A stretch of 64,000 bases of DNA from Oscillospiraceae bacterium. GTDB taxonomy: Bacteria > Bacillota > Clostridia > Oscillospirales > CAG-382. Where the stretch lies: the NCBI GenBank assembly GCA_015064955.1, contig SVRD01000001.1, forward strand, positions 1 through 64,000, given 5' to 3'. Both the position numbers and the translations under genes were made by a program. Below are positions 16,955-23,967 of the stretch, in pieces (the first letter of the stretch is position 1; every line of letters begins with the position of its first letter). Below the pieces are notes generated by a model. The model was not told where the DNA came from. It saw nothing but the letters and a program-made list of their open reading frames with translations, and ran no database searches.

Positions 16955-17209
16955 AACGCGAGCACTCTATACAATAAAAACCCCATATTTTTCAAGGACA
17001 TGCGCCTTGAAAAATATACCTATGATGCCCGAAAGTGCGGACAAGACGCGAAGCGGTGCGCACGCACTTTGCGCGAGCGTACGGGCATCTCAAAAACCGA
17101 TTAAAATCGCAAGATTTTAATCGAGAGCGTCAGCGACCAAAACCCGATTAAAATCGCAAGATTTTAATCGAGAGCGAAGCGACTCGAGAGCGCAAGCGAC
17201 TCGAAGCGA

Positions 17210-17252
17210 TAAAAAATTCGGACCGGTCGGATATTATTCCGGCCGGTCCGGA
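17210..17252 (-). terminator. Terminator after the BMP lipoprotein gene
   Basis: Minus-strand hairpin with arms CGGACCGG/CCGGTCCG followed by AATTTTTT. It separates the binding-protein transcript from the ABC operon. Confidence 0.8.
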
Positions 17253-17268
17253 AGGATCAGCTTACAGA

Positions 17269-18501
17269 TTAAGCCTCTTCAACACCTGCTACGTAGTAGT
17301 TCATAGTGCCGGTGATAACGCTGTCTTCAACAGAAGCGCCGCCTGCTGCAACGATAACGTTGCCTGCGTTGTCGAGAAGATCTGCATCGTTCTTTGTGAT
17401 GGTAGCAACGCCGTCGGTAACGGTGATGGTGAGCTTAGCGCCGGAGAATACGTCCCATTCGCCCTTAACCATGATATTTCTTACCTGGTCGATAGCGCTC
17501 TGAGTACCTGCTGCGCAGTTTTCGCTGAGAGGAGAAACGTCAACGAAGTTTTCCTTGAGGCCGCCGTAGTATGCGGGAGAGCCCATGGTGGAAACGAACT
17601 TGTCTGCGGTGCCGCAGTTCATAGCTGCTTCCATAGCGGTCTTGTAGTAAACGTCCCAGTGCCAGATAGCTGCGGTGAGGTGAGCCTTGGGAGCGTCGGC
17701 AGTCATATCGGAGTTGTAGCCGCAACCGAAAATGTTAGCGTCCTGAGCTGCGATCTGAGGCTGTGCGGAGTCGCAGTGCTGAGAAATAATGCCGCAGTTG
17801 TAGGAAGTGATGAGTTCTTTTGCAAATGCGGATTCGTTGATCTCGTCTGCCCATGCGTTGAGCTTCTTAACGTAGATCTTTGCATCGGGGTTAACTGCCT
17901 GTACGCCGAGAGCGAAGCCGTTGATACCCGAAGCGGTTTCGGCATATTCGGTGCCGTATGCAGCAACGTAGCCTACGTTGTTGTTGCCGGTTTCAAGGCT
18001 CTTGAGACCTGCAGCGATACCTGCGAGGTAACGTGCCTGATATGCACGGCCGAAGTAGTTGTTGAAGTTGGTGTCGTTGCTCTTGTAGCCGGTAGCGTGA
18101 GAGAAGATAACGTCGGGATATTCCTTTGCAGCTGCTTCGAGTGCATCGATGTAGCCGAAGGAGATACCGAAGATGATGTTAACGCCCTTACCAACGAGGG
18201 TGTCAACTGCAGCGCGGACCTGTTCGGGATCTTCGGGTACTTCATCAACGATGAAGAGCTGGGTTTCGGTGTTGAGACCGAGCTGCTTCATAGCGGTGGT
18301 GATACCGTTGTGGTGAGCGAAGGTGTAGCCTGCGGTGTCGTTCTTGCTGTTGATGTAGATAGCGCCTACCTTGAATTCGGCCTTATCTGCGCTTTCGCTT
18401 TCGCCTGCGTTGGAAGTGTCGCCGCTGTTTTCAGCGCCACCGCAGGATGCAAAGCTCAAGAGCATCAATGCTGCAAGAAAGAGTGCGATGTACTTTTTCA
18501 T
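17269..18501 (-). CDS. BMP-family nucleoside-binding lipoprotein
   Basis: 410 residues. Leader ending F-A-S-C-G-G, Ser/Glu/Asp linker, then a periplasmic-binding fold of the BMP (PnrA/BmpA) family: G-A-I-Y-I-N-S at the first strand, G-V-N-I-I-F-G-I-S-F-G, the R-A-Y-Q-A-R-Y-L-A-G-I-A-A-G-L hinge region and G-C-G-Y-N-S-D-M. Relatives bind purine nucleosides and feed the ABC importer encoded downstream. The gene is separated from that importer by its own terminator and repeat block 3, which would let the binding protein be made in excess. Codons are biased (GCT/GCA/GGT) compared with neighbours, as expected for high expression. Confidence 0.9.
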   Translation of the reverse strand: MKKYIALFLAALMLLSFASCGGAENSGDTSNAGESESADKAEFKVGAIYINSKNDTAGYTFAHHNGITTAMKQLGLNTETQLFIVDEVPEDPEQVRAAVDTLVGKGVNIIFGISFGYIDALEAAAKEYPDVIFSHATGYKSNDTNFNNYFGRAYQARYLAGIAAGLKSLETGNNNVGYVAAYGTEYAETASGINGFALGVQAVNPDAKIYVKKLNAWADEINESAFAKELITSYNCGIISQHCDSAQPQIAAQDANIFGCGYNSDMTADAPKAHLTAAIWHWDVYYKTAMEAAMNCGTADKFVSTMGSPAYYGGLKENFVDVSPLSENCAAGTQSAIDQVRNIMVKGEWDVFSGAKLTITVTDGVATITKNDADLLDNAGNVIVAAGGASVEDSVITGTMNYYVAGVEEA

Positions 18502-18532
18502 ATTGTCCTCCGAAAAACATTAAATTATTTGT

Positions 18533-18550
18533 TTCGATATATATACCGAA
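18533..18550. promoter_or_regulatory. Near-perfect dyad in the bmpA-like leader
   Basis: TTCGATATATATACCGAA, an 18-bp dyad with one mismatched pair, about 32 bp upstream of the start codon and downstream of a minus-strand TTGTAA-N17-TAAAAT promoter-like pair. A candidate operator. Confidence 0.35.
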
Positions 18551-18626
18551 CACATCTATTTTACATTTAAATACAAAAAATTACAATAGTTTTTTAAAAT
18601 TTTCCGCCTTTTTATTACTGTTTTTT

Positions 18627-18983
18627 CTATTTTGACGTCAGCTTATAACTGAGCTCGAGCAAATTGCAGAGTTTTTCCCGTCCGACACTGCCGTCGAGAA
18701 GCACGGTAATCCAATTATTCTTGTTCATATGATAAGCGGGATAGAACCCCTCGTCCTCGATAAGCGAGCAAAGAAGATAAAAATCGCATTTCAGATTAAC
18801 CACGTCGATATTTCCCTCTCCGTCAAGCCCCAAAAGCGAGCGGCTGATATTCATCGTCAGCGCAAACCACTTTTTGCTGTCCTCGTGGCGAAAAACCGAG
18901 TTATCCCTGTATTTTGTCCACGGGTGGTCCGCCGTCACGCCGTACCGTTCAAAAATAAATTTTTCAAATTCGCTTCTGTTCAT
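18627..18983 (-). CDS. MmcQ/YjbR-family protein
   Basis: 118 residues, the full family length. Motifs are the N-terminal R-Y-G-V-T-A-D-H-P-W, K-W-F-A-L-T-M-N, D-V-V-N-L-K-C-D and P-A-Y-H-M-N-K-N-N-W-I-T-V near the C-terminus, typical of the CyaY/YjbR double-wing fold. Function is unproven; a DNA-binding role has been suggested for the fold. GAGG lies 6 bp before the start. It is 21 bp downstream of the acyltransferase gene, so it is probably the third gene of the TetR operon. Confidence 0.85.
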   Translation of the reverse strand: MNRSEFEKFIFERYGVTADHPWTKYRDNSVFRHEDSKKWFALTMNISRSLLGLDGEGNIDVVNLKCDFYLLCSLIEDEGFYPAYHMNKNNWITVLLDGSVGREKLCNLLELSYKLTSK

Positions 18984-19004
18984 CGTCTGCCTCGTTTATT
19001 GCGT

Positions 19005-20018
19005 TTATTTCAGCGTTATCAAACGAAAAAGCGGCTTGAATCCGATTATTTTGACGATATAGTACAGCACAACCGACAAAGTAAGCGGCAACAGAAAGCC
19101 TATCCACACGGGCGCAAATTCATTCACCCAGATAGCTTTTAAAACGTATCCGATGAAAAAGCAATGAACGCAATACACGGTTGAGCTGATATTCCTCAAT
19201 TCACTGCAAATGCTGTCTTTGATGCTTATTTTCGACGAAATTCCTATCATAAACAGCAACACCGCCTGTAACGGAAAAAGGAAAAAGTATTTTTCATACA
19301 GCGCTATTTTGTCATAAACCAACGAAAATGCAACGATCCCCGCCGCAGATACCGCAAAATACGCAACGCAAAGCGACGGTGTATTCAGCTTGATTCTACC
19401 CTCAAGCGTCGTAAAGAAGCAGCCAACCGCAAAAAACGGTATGCCCAGCATAAAAACGTTATTTGACCAAGAAAAGACGGTATATATCAGATCGTTGAAT
19501 TGACGTACCAAGAACCAATCGAAGTCCGCAGAATAGAAAAAGCACGCAACTATTCCGAATGCCGCGATGATATACATAAGCTTTTCCCATTTTTTAATAA
19601 TAAGAAAGCCGCAAATCAACGCTGCTTCAAGCGTTACCAGCAAATACCAATACACTCCCGACCCCGCAAAAATCACTCTGCGTACTATAACAAGAGCAAT
19701 ATAAACGGGAGACGAGCCCTTATAAAGCGCAAGGTAGGTCTGCACAACTTCGGGAAGCGAGATAATCGCCCAAATAAAATAAAACAAGATAAGCCTTTTT
19801 GCATAGCCGATCACAAACGACTTGGGGTCGGCAGTGCTTTTCAGCTTTCGGCAAAAGAAGAATCCCGATACTATAAAGAAAAACGGAACAGCCTGCCTTG
19901 AAAAGCAGGTAACTATCATATGTGAGATCGGGTTGCCGTCCACCCCGTCACAATGTATCATAATGACAAGGCAAGCGCAAAGAAAGCGGAATACGTCAAT
20001 GAGCGGATATTTTTTCAA
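19005..20018 (-). CDS. Membrane acyltransferase family 3 (OafA/YrhL type)
   Basis: 337 residues with about ten hydrophobic segments. The N-terminus reads I-D-V-F-R-F-L-C-A-C-L-V-I-M-I-H-C, the conserved start of acyltransferase-3 proteins including the catalytic-site His; the R and F-F-F-I-V-S-G-F-F motif follows near residues 50-58. Such enzymes O-acetylate or O-acylate surface polysaccharides or peptidoglycan. Translation is coupled to the TetR gene by a 4-bp overlap, so the regulator likely controls this modification. Confidence 0.85.
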   Translation of the reverse strand: MKKYPLIDVFRFLCACLVIMIHCDGVDGNPISHMIVTCFSRQAVPFFFIVSGFFFCRKLKSTADPKSFVIGYAKRLILFYFIWAIISLPEVVQTYLALYKGSSPVYIALVIVRRVIFAGSGVYWYLLVTLEAALICGFLIIKKWEKLMYIIAAFGIVACFFYSADFDWFLVRQFNDLIYTVFSWSNNVFMLGIPFFAVGCFFTTLEGRIKLNTPSLCVAYFAVSAAGIVAFSLVYDKIALYEKYFFLFPLQAVLLFMIGISSKISIKDSICSELRNISSTVYCVHCFFIGYVLKAIWVNEFAPVWIGFLLPLTLSVVLYYIVKIIGFKPLFRLITLK

Positions 20019-20602
20019 AACCGCACCTCCTCATTTGTTTTAAGCAAGGGGTCTATCGTGGCGAGGAAATACTCTGTCATTTGCTCGGGTGTTTCCTTCA
20101 TTTTGTGCGAAAGCCACCAATCGACAGCCTCGACAAACGACGACGAGATATGATTTACAAGATAATCTCTCGGAAGCTTTGATCCATCGAGCAGACCCTT
20201 GTCGGCATACTGCGAAAGTATAAGCTTTTTCAGGTTGCTTTTGAAATAGCGGAGAAATATCTCGTTGTTCTGCGACACAAGAAGCTCCAGAATATTACGG
20301 TCGTTTTCCTGAAGATGACGGAGCAGATGCAAAAACACCGAGTCGCCCTCACTGCCGAATTCACAGTGGATATGCCCGTGCGGCAGACCCATCGCAGTGT
20401 CGATTATATGGCCGAAAAGCTCCTCGCAAAGATCCTTCAGCAGATAATCCTTTGTCTCGAAATGCGAATAAAAGGTGGTTCTGCCGATATCGGCGGCGTC
20501 GATTATATCCTGAACCGCTATCTGATTGTAATTCTTCTCGGATAAAAGCGCGGTAAAGGCTTTGAATATCGCCTCGCGCGTTTTTTTCTGCCGTCTGTCC
20601 AA
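20015..20602 (-). CDS. TetR/AcrR-family transcriptional regulator
   Basis: 195 residues. The N-terminal HTH reads T-R-E-A-I-F-K-A-F...I-A-V-Q-D-I-I-D-A-A-D-I-G-R-T-T-F-Y-S-H-F, a textbook TetR domain; the C-terminal part is the TetR_C_7-like ligand domain found in many Clostridia. It starts an operon with an acyltransferase and a YjbR protein and is divergent from a P-type ATPase, with two inverted repeats in the shared upstream region. Confidence 0.88.
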   Translation of the reverse strand: MDRRQKKTREAIFKAFTALLSEKNYNQIAVQDIIDAADIGRTTFYSHFETKDYLLKDLCEELFGHIIDTAMGLPHGHIHCEFGSEGDSVFLHLLRHLQENDRNILELLVSQNNEIFLRYFKSNLKKLILSQYADKGLLDGSKLPRDYLVNHISSSFVEAVDWWLSHKMKETPEQMTEYFLATIDPLLKTNEEVRF

Positions 20603-20632
20603 GCTATTCCCTCCCGAACAAAATCCAAAAAC

Positions 20633-20648
20633 TGTTCCGTATCGAACA
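20633..20648. promoter_or_regulatory. Inverted repeat in the TetR upstream region
   Basis: TGTTC-CGTATC-GAACA, 5-bp arms, about 31 bp upstream of the TetR start. Size and place fit an autoregulatory TetR operator. Confidence 0.4.
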
Positions 20649-20666
20649 AAGCCGGTTTTTTGGCTA

Positions 20667-20695
20667 TTGCAGGATCGCTTTTTTCTGCGTATAAT
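20667..20695 (+). promoter_or_regulatory. Promoter of the P1B ATPase gene
   Basis: TTGCAG (20667-20672), 17-bp spacer, TATAAT (20690-20695). It gives a leader of about 80 nt, which contains the inverted repeat ACATTGT...ACAATGT at 20739-20759. Confidence 0.7.
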
Positions 20696-20738
20696 GCAGG
20701 CAGATACAGAACAAATTGTTTTCTAACAAACAAATTAT

Positions 20739-20759
20739 ACATTGTTTTTCCGACAATGT
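20739..20759. promoter_or_regulatory. Inverted repeat before the P1B ATPase gene
   Basis: ACATTGT-TTTTCCG-ACAATGT, 7-bp perfect arms, 21 bp upstream of the ATPase start codon and downstream of its promoter. It could be an operator or a small leader hairpin. Confidence 0.45.
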
Positions 20760-20780
20760 CAACAAAGAGGTGTTTTTAAA

Positions 20781-22640
20781 ATGAAAAAGCTCAACGATTT
20801 TCTTTCGGGACTCCCGATGACGATCGTAAGCGGCGTTTTCCTCGTGCTCAGCTTTCTGCTTCCGAAGCTCGATATCGTTTTGCCGATCGACCCTGCGTGG
20901 ATCTCGGTGATCGTCAGCGGAATTCCGCTTTTGTATTCGGCGGTGCGAAAGCTTATCGTCAACAGCGGAATAAGCAAGATCTCCTCGGCGCTGCTCATAA
21001 CGATCGCAATGATCGCCGCCGCCGCGATCGGTGACCTTTTCGCCGCGGGCGAGGTTGCTTTTATTATGGCGCTCGGCGGAATACTCGAGGATATGACGGT
21101 AAACCGCGCCAAAAAGGGACTTACGAAGCTTATCTCGCTCGCACCGACACAGGGCAGACTGATAAGCAACGGCAGAGAGGAGCTTATCCCCGCCGAAAAA
21201 ATACAAATAGGCGATATGCTCCGAATACTCCCCGGCGAAGCTATAACCGTCGATGGAATTATCGTAAGCGGCGAGACCTCGGTCGACCAATCGGTTATGA
21301 CGGGCGAATCGCTCCCTGTCGACAAGACTGTCGGTGACGAGGTATTCTGCGGCACTCTCAACTGCTTCGGCGCGATCGATATAAAAGCGACGAAGGTAGG
21401 CGAGGACAGCTCGCTTCAAAGACTGATAAGGCTTGTAAAGGAAGCCGAAAACCAAAAAGCCCCGATGGCAAGAATCGCCGACAAGTGTGCGAGCTGGCTT
21501 GTCCCCGCCGCACTGCTTATTGCAATTATAACCGGACTTGTCACAAGCGATATCACCCGCGCGGTGACTGTGCTTGTCGTTTTCTGCCCCTGCGCGCTCG
21601 TGCTCGCAACCCCCACCGCGATAATGGCGGCTATCGGTCAGGCTACCAAGCACGGCGTTATCATCAAATCGGGCTCGGCGCTCGAAAAAATGGGCAAGGT
21701 CGATACGATCGCGTTTGACAAGACCGGCACTCTCACGGTCGGCAAGCCGTCGGTTTCGGATATTATCGTTCTGTCGGATATTAATGAAGACAGACTTTTA
21801 TCGCTCGCGGCATCGGCGGAATCAAAAAGCGAGCACCCGCTCGGCAAAGCGCTCACGGCGCACGCAAGAGAAAGGGGAACCGAAATAACCGACCCGACGA
21901 ATTTCACGATGAAGGTCGGCAAGGGAATTACGGCGAGAGTCGGAAACGAGAATATCGTTTGCGGAAACGAGCAGTTTTTGAGTTCTTTTGATATTTCGCT
22001 CGGCGTCGAAGCAAAGCGGCATCTTGCATCGCTCACACAGCAGGGCAAGGCGTGCATTCTTGTGGCGGCAAACGGCGAATGTGTCGGAATGATCGCGCTT
22101 TCGGATACACTGAGAGAGGATTCAAAATCAACTGTCGAAAAGCTGAAAACGCTTGACGTGCAATCGGTTTTGCTCACAGGCGACAACATAAACGCCGCGG
22201 AATATTTCGCAAAAAAGGTCGGGATCGACACCTGCCGTGCAGAGCTTCTGCCCGAGGACAAGGCAAAAAATATTGCTTTGCTCGAAAGCGAGGGAAAGAC
22301 GGTTTGTATGATAGGCGACGGCATAAACGATGCGCCCGCGCTCAAATCGGCATCGGTCGGCATCGCGCTCGGCAGTATGGGCAGTGATATCGCTGTCGAG
22401 TCGGCGGATATCGCGCTGATGAGCGACGATATCTCGAAGCTTCCCTATCTCAAGCGATTGTCAAACGCGACTGTAAGCACGATAAAGCTGAGCATTTCGC
22501 TTTCGATGATAATAAATCTGCTCGCGGTAACGCTTTCGGTGCTCGGCATACTCAACCCCACCCTCGGCGCGCTCGTTCACAATGCGGGCTCCTGCTTCGT
22601 GGTGCTTATTGCGGCACTGCTCTACGACAGAAAGTTTTAA
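20781..22640 (+). CDS. Heavy-metal-translocating P1B-type ATPase
   Basis: 619 residues. The ATG at 20781 has GAGGTG 8 bp upstream; an earlier ATG at 20742 lacks one. In order: two to four membrane helices, actuator motif T-G-E-S (about 174), the membrane ion site C269-P-C271, phosphorylation motif D313-K-T-G-T, H-P pair in S-E-H-P-L, and G-D-G-I-N-D-A-P-A. There is no N-terminal CxxC metal-binding domain, so it is a short form. The last helices carry L-V-H-N-A-G-S, seen in Zn/Cd/Mn-type and some Cu pumps; the metal is not certain. It exports a transition metal from the cytosol. Divergent from a TetR gene. Confidence 0.92.
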   Translation: MKKLNDFLSGLPMTIVSGVFLVLSFLLPKLDIVLPIDPAWISVIVSGIPLLYSAVRKLIVNSGISKISSALLITIAMIAAAAIGDLFAAGEVAFIMALGGILEDMTVNRAKKGLTKLISLAPTQGRLISNGREELIPAEKIQIGDMLRILPGEAITVDGIIVSGETSVDQSVMTGESLPVDKTVGDEVFCGTLNCFGAIDIKATKVGEDSSLQRLIRLVKEAENQKAPMARIADKCASWLVPAALLIAIITGLVTSDITRAVTVLVVFCPCALVLATPTAIMAAIGQATKHGVIIKSGSALEKMGKVDTIAFDKTGTLTVGKPSVSDIIVLSDINEDRLLSLAASAESKSEHPLGKALTAHARERGTEITDPTNFTMKVGKGITARVGNENIVCGNEQFLSSFDISLGVEAKRHLASLTQQGKACILVAANGECVGMIALSDTLREDSKSTVEKLKTLDVQSVLLTGDNINAAEYFAKKVGIDTCRAELLPEDKAKNIALLESEGKTVCMIGDGINDAPALKSASVGIALGSMGSDIAVESADIALMSDDISKLPYLKRLSNATVSTIKLSISLSMIINLLAVTLSVLGILNPTLGALVHNAGSCFVVLIAALLYDRKF

Positions 22641-22648
22641 CAAAAGCA

Positions 22649-22680
22649 AAAAGAGAGAGAACACTGTGTTCTCTCTTTTG
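22649..22680. terminator. Bidirectional terminator
   Basis: Perfect hairpin AAAGAGAGAGAACA-CTG-type loop-TGTTCTCTCTTT with an A run on the left and T run on the right, between convergent genes. Confidence 0.85.
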
Positions 22681-22684
22681 TTCT

Positions 22685-23503
22685 TTATTGCCCGATATAT
22701 TCGCGCAATCTTGCAAAGTCTTCGTTGAGCGATTTGAAATCAATAATTCCGTCACTGCCGAACGAGGTTGCCTCGACGGTGAAATCGTCATTATATCCCT
22801 TTTGCTTCAAAAATGCAAAAAGCGATTCAAAATCAATATTCCCCGCCCCGATATGTAACGTTTGCAGATTTCCCCAATCCATATATCCGCCCGCATAGTC
22901 ATTGATATGGAAATGGCGGACTCGCTCGTAGATCGGCAGATTTTCAGAGCGGTACAAAAGCGGAAGCTGACTGTGGAACTGCGCCATTTTTGTGTCGAAG
23001 GTAAAGGCAATATCGGGATAGATTTGCGCCAATTCGGCGAGATGACTCATCGGGTCGGCACGATTGCAAACAACGTTTTCGACGGTGAGCAAGAGATCAT
23101 AGGAATCGGAAATGCTTCGGAGCGTTTTGTAACAGCTTATATTGTTTGCGATATCCTTGTCGGAATCGAGCCCGCCCCAAAGGTGCAAAACAAGCTTTTC
23201 CGAGCCGAGCTCACGCGCCAGCTTGCAGTTGATATCGAACAGCCCGAAAGCTCGTTCTATATCGCCCTCGCCGTTTCGGCTGATAAGGTTTCCGACGTCC
23301 TTTTCGATATGAAAGGTCGGAAATTCGGCGGGCAAAGCCGAAAGAAAGCAACGCAATTCGTCGATTTTTTCGTGCCACGAGCCATACATCATAAACTCAA
23401 ATCCGTCACATTCGAGCTCGCGGACACATTTGCCGAGCAATGTAAAGTCACGCCCGTTCGGACGGCCGATAAGCGCACCCGTCGAGCAAAATATTTTATT
23501 CAT
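22685..23503 (-). CDS. Sugar phosphate isomerase/epimerase-like TIM-barrel protein
   Basis: 272 residues from the ATG at 23503, which has AAGGAGG upstream; a longer frame from 23530 would add nine residues without a site. Stretches such as K-L-V-L-H-L-W-G-G, L-L-T-V-E-N-V-V, F-T-F-D-T-K-M-A, R-H-F-H-I-N-D and F-T-V-E-A are the strand ends of a xylose-isomerase-like barrel with its metal ligands. It differs from the isomerase at 6801-7637 and stands alone. Substrate unknown. Confidence 0.8.
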   Translation of the reverse strand: MNKIFCSTGALIGRPNGRDFTLLGKCVRELECDGFEFMMYGSWHEKIDELRCFLSALPAEFPTFHIEKDVGNLISRNGEGDIERAFGLFDINCKLARELGSEKLVLHLWGGLDSDKDIANNISCYKTLRSISDSYDLLLTVENVVCNRADPMSHLAELAQIYPDIAFTFDTKMAQFHSQLPLLYRSENLPIYERVRHFHINDYAGGYMDWGNLQTLHIGAGNIDFESLFAFLKQKGYNDDFTVEATSFGSDGIIDFKSLNEDFARLREYIGQ

Positions 23504-23520
23504 AATCCGCCTCCTTGCCT

Positions 23521-23563
23521 GAAAAAGCACGCACCCTCAAAGCGCAAAGTCAATGAAGGTGCG
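23521..23563 (-). terminator. Terminator after the small protein gene
   Basis: Minus-strand hairpin with arms CGCACCTTC/GAGGGTGCG followed by GCTTTTT, just past the 23590 stop. Confidence 0.65.
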
Positions 23564-23589
23564 TCTGACGTTTTAACTTTTAAAGAGAA

Positions 23590-23826
23590 TTAAAGACCGC
23601 GTTCGTTTTTCCAGTCGTTAACCTTGTTTGCAGCCAAGCGCTTGATGTTTTCTTCGGGGTGAACAGAATCGGCACCGCCGTTTTCATAGATGAAATACTT
23701 GCCCTCTGCGGTCTGGTAAAGAGTTTCCTCGTATCCCTTGGGATCGCCGAGCTCGCCATTGGTGTATTTTGCTACGATAGTAGCGTTTTCTGTGTCGTAT
23801 TCGACCTTGCAGATAATCTTTTTCAT
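23590..23826 (-). CDS. Small conserved-looking protein of unknown function
   Basis: 78 residues from the ATG at 23826 (AAAGGAAA 7 bp upstream). It is soluble, charged and beta-strand rich in its first half (K-K-I-I-C-K-V-E-Y-D-T-E-N-A-T), with a Y-F-I-Y-E-N-G-G turn, and ends with a basic helix K-R-L-A-A-N-K-V-N-D-W. No signal peptide or membrane segment. I do not recognise it. It has its own ribosome binding site and terminator, so it is likely real. Confidence 0.65.
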   Translation of the reverse strand: MKKIICKVEYDTENATIVAKYTNGELGDPKGYEETLYQTAEGKYFIYENGGADSVHPEENIKRLAANKVNDWKNERGL

Positions 23827-23967
23827 TTCAAAATTTCCTTTCAATTATATCTTTTTATCTATTGTACCACACAAACCGCCAAAACACAAGTGTTTTTTAT
23901 ATACGGTGAAAACCGCAAGCAAAATCAAAACTGCCCTTTGCGAAAATCACGCAAGGGGCAGTGTTTT

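Larger units (their letters stand above)
16380..17208. repeat. Mosaic hairpin repeat block 3 (largest)
   Basis: About 830 bp between bmpA-like and ATPase genes. It holds long CTCTTCACTTTTCAC tandem repeats (16388-16466), two copies of the 55-bp module (16470-16524, 16900-16954), three ATATTTTTCAAGG/CCTTGAAAAATAT hairpins (16554-16586, 16710-16742, 16985-17017), the CCCCGAAAATC-GCAA hairpin (16795-16820), two GAAAATTC/GAATTTTTC hairpins, the GATGCCCG...CGGGCATC stem (about 17023-17089) and two AAAATC-GCAA-GATTTT palindromes with GAGAGCGnnAGCGAC tails. Some modules occur twice inside the block, so it grew by internal duplication. Confidence 0.85.
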
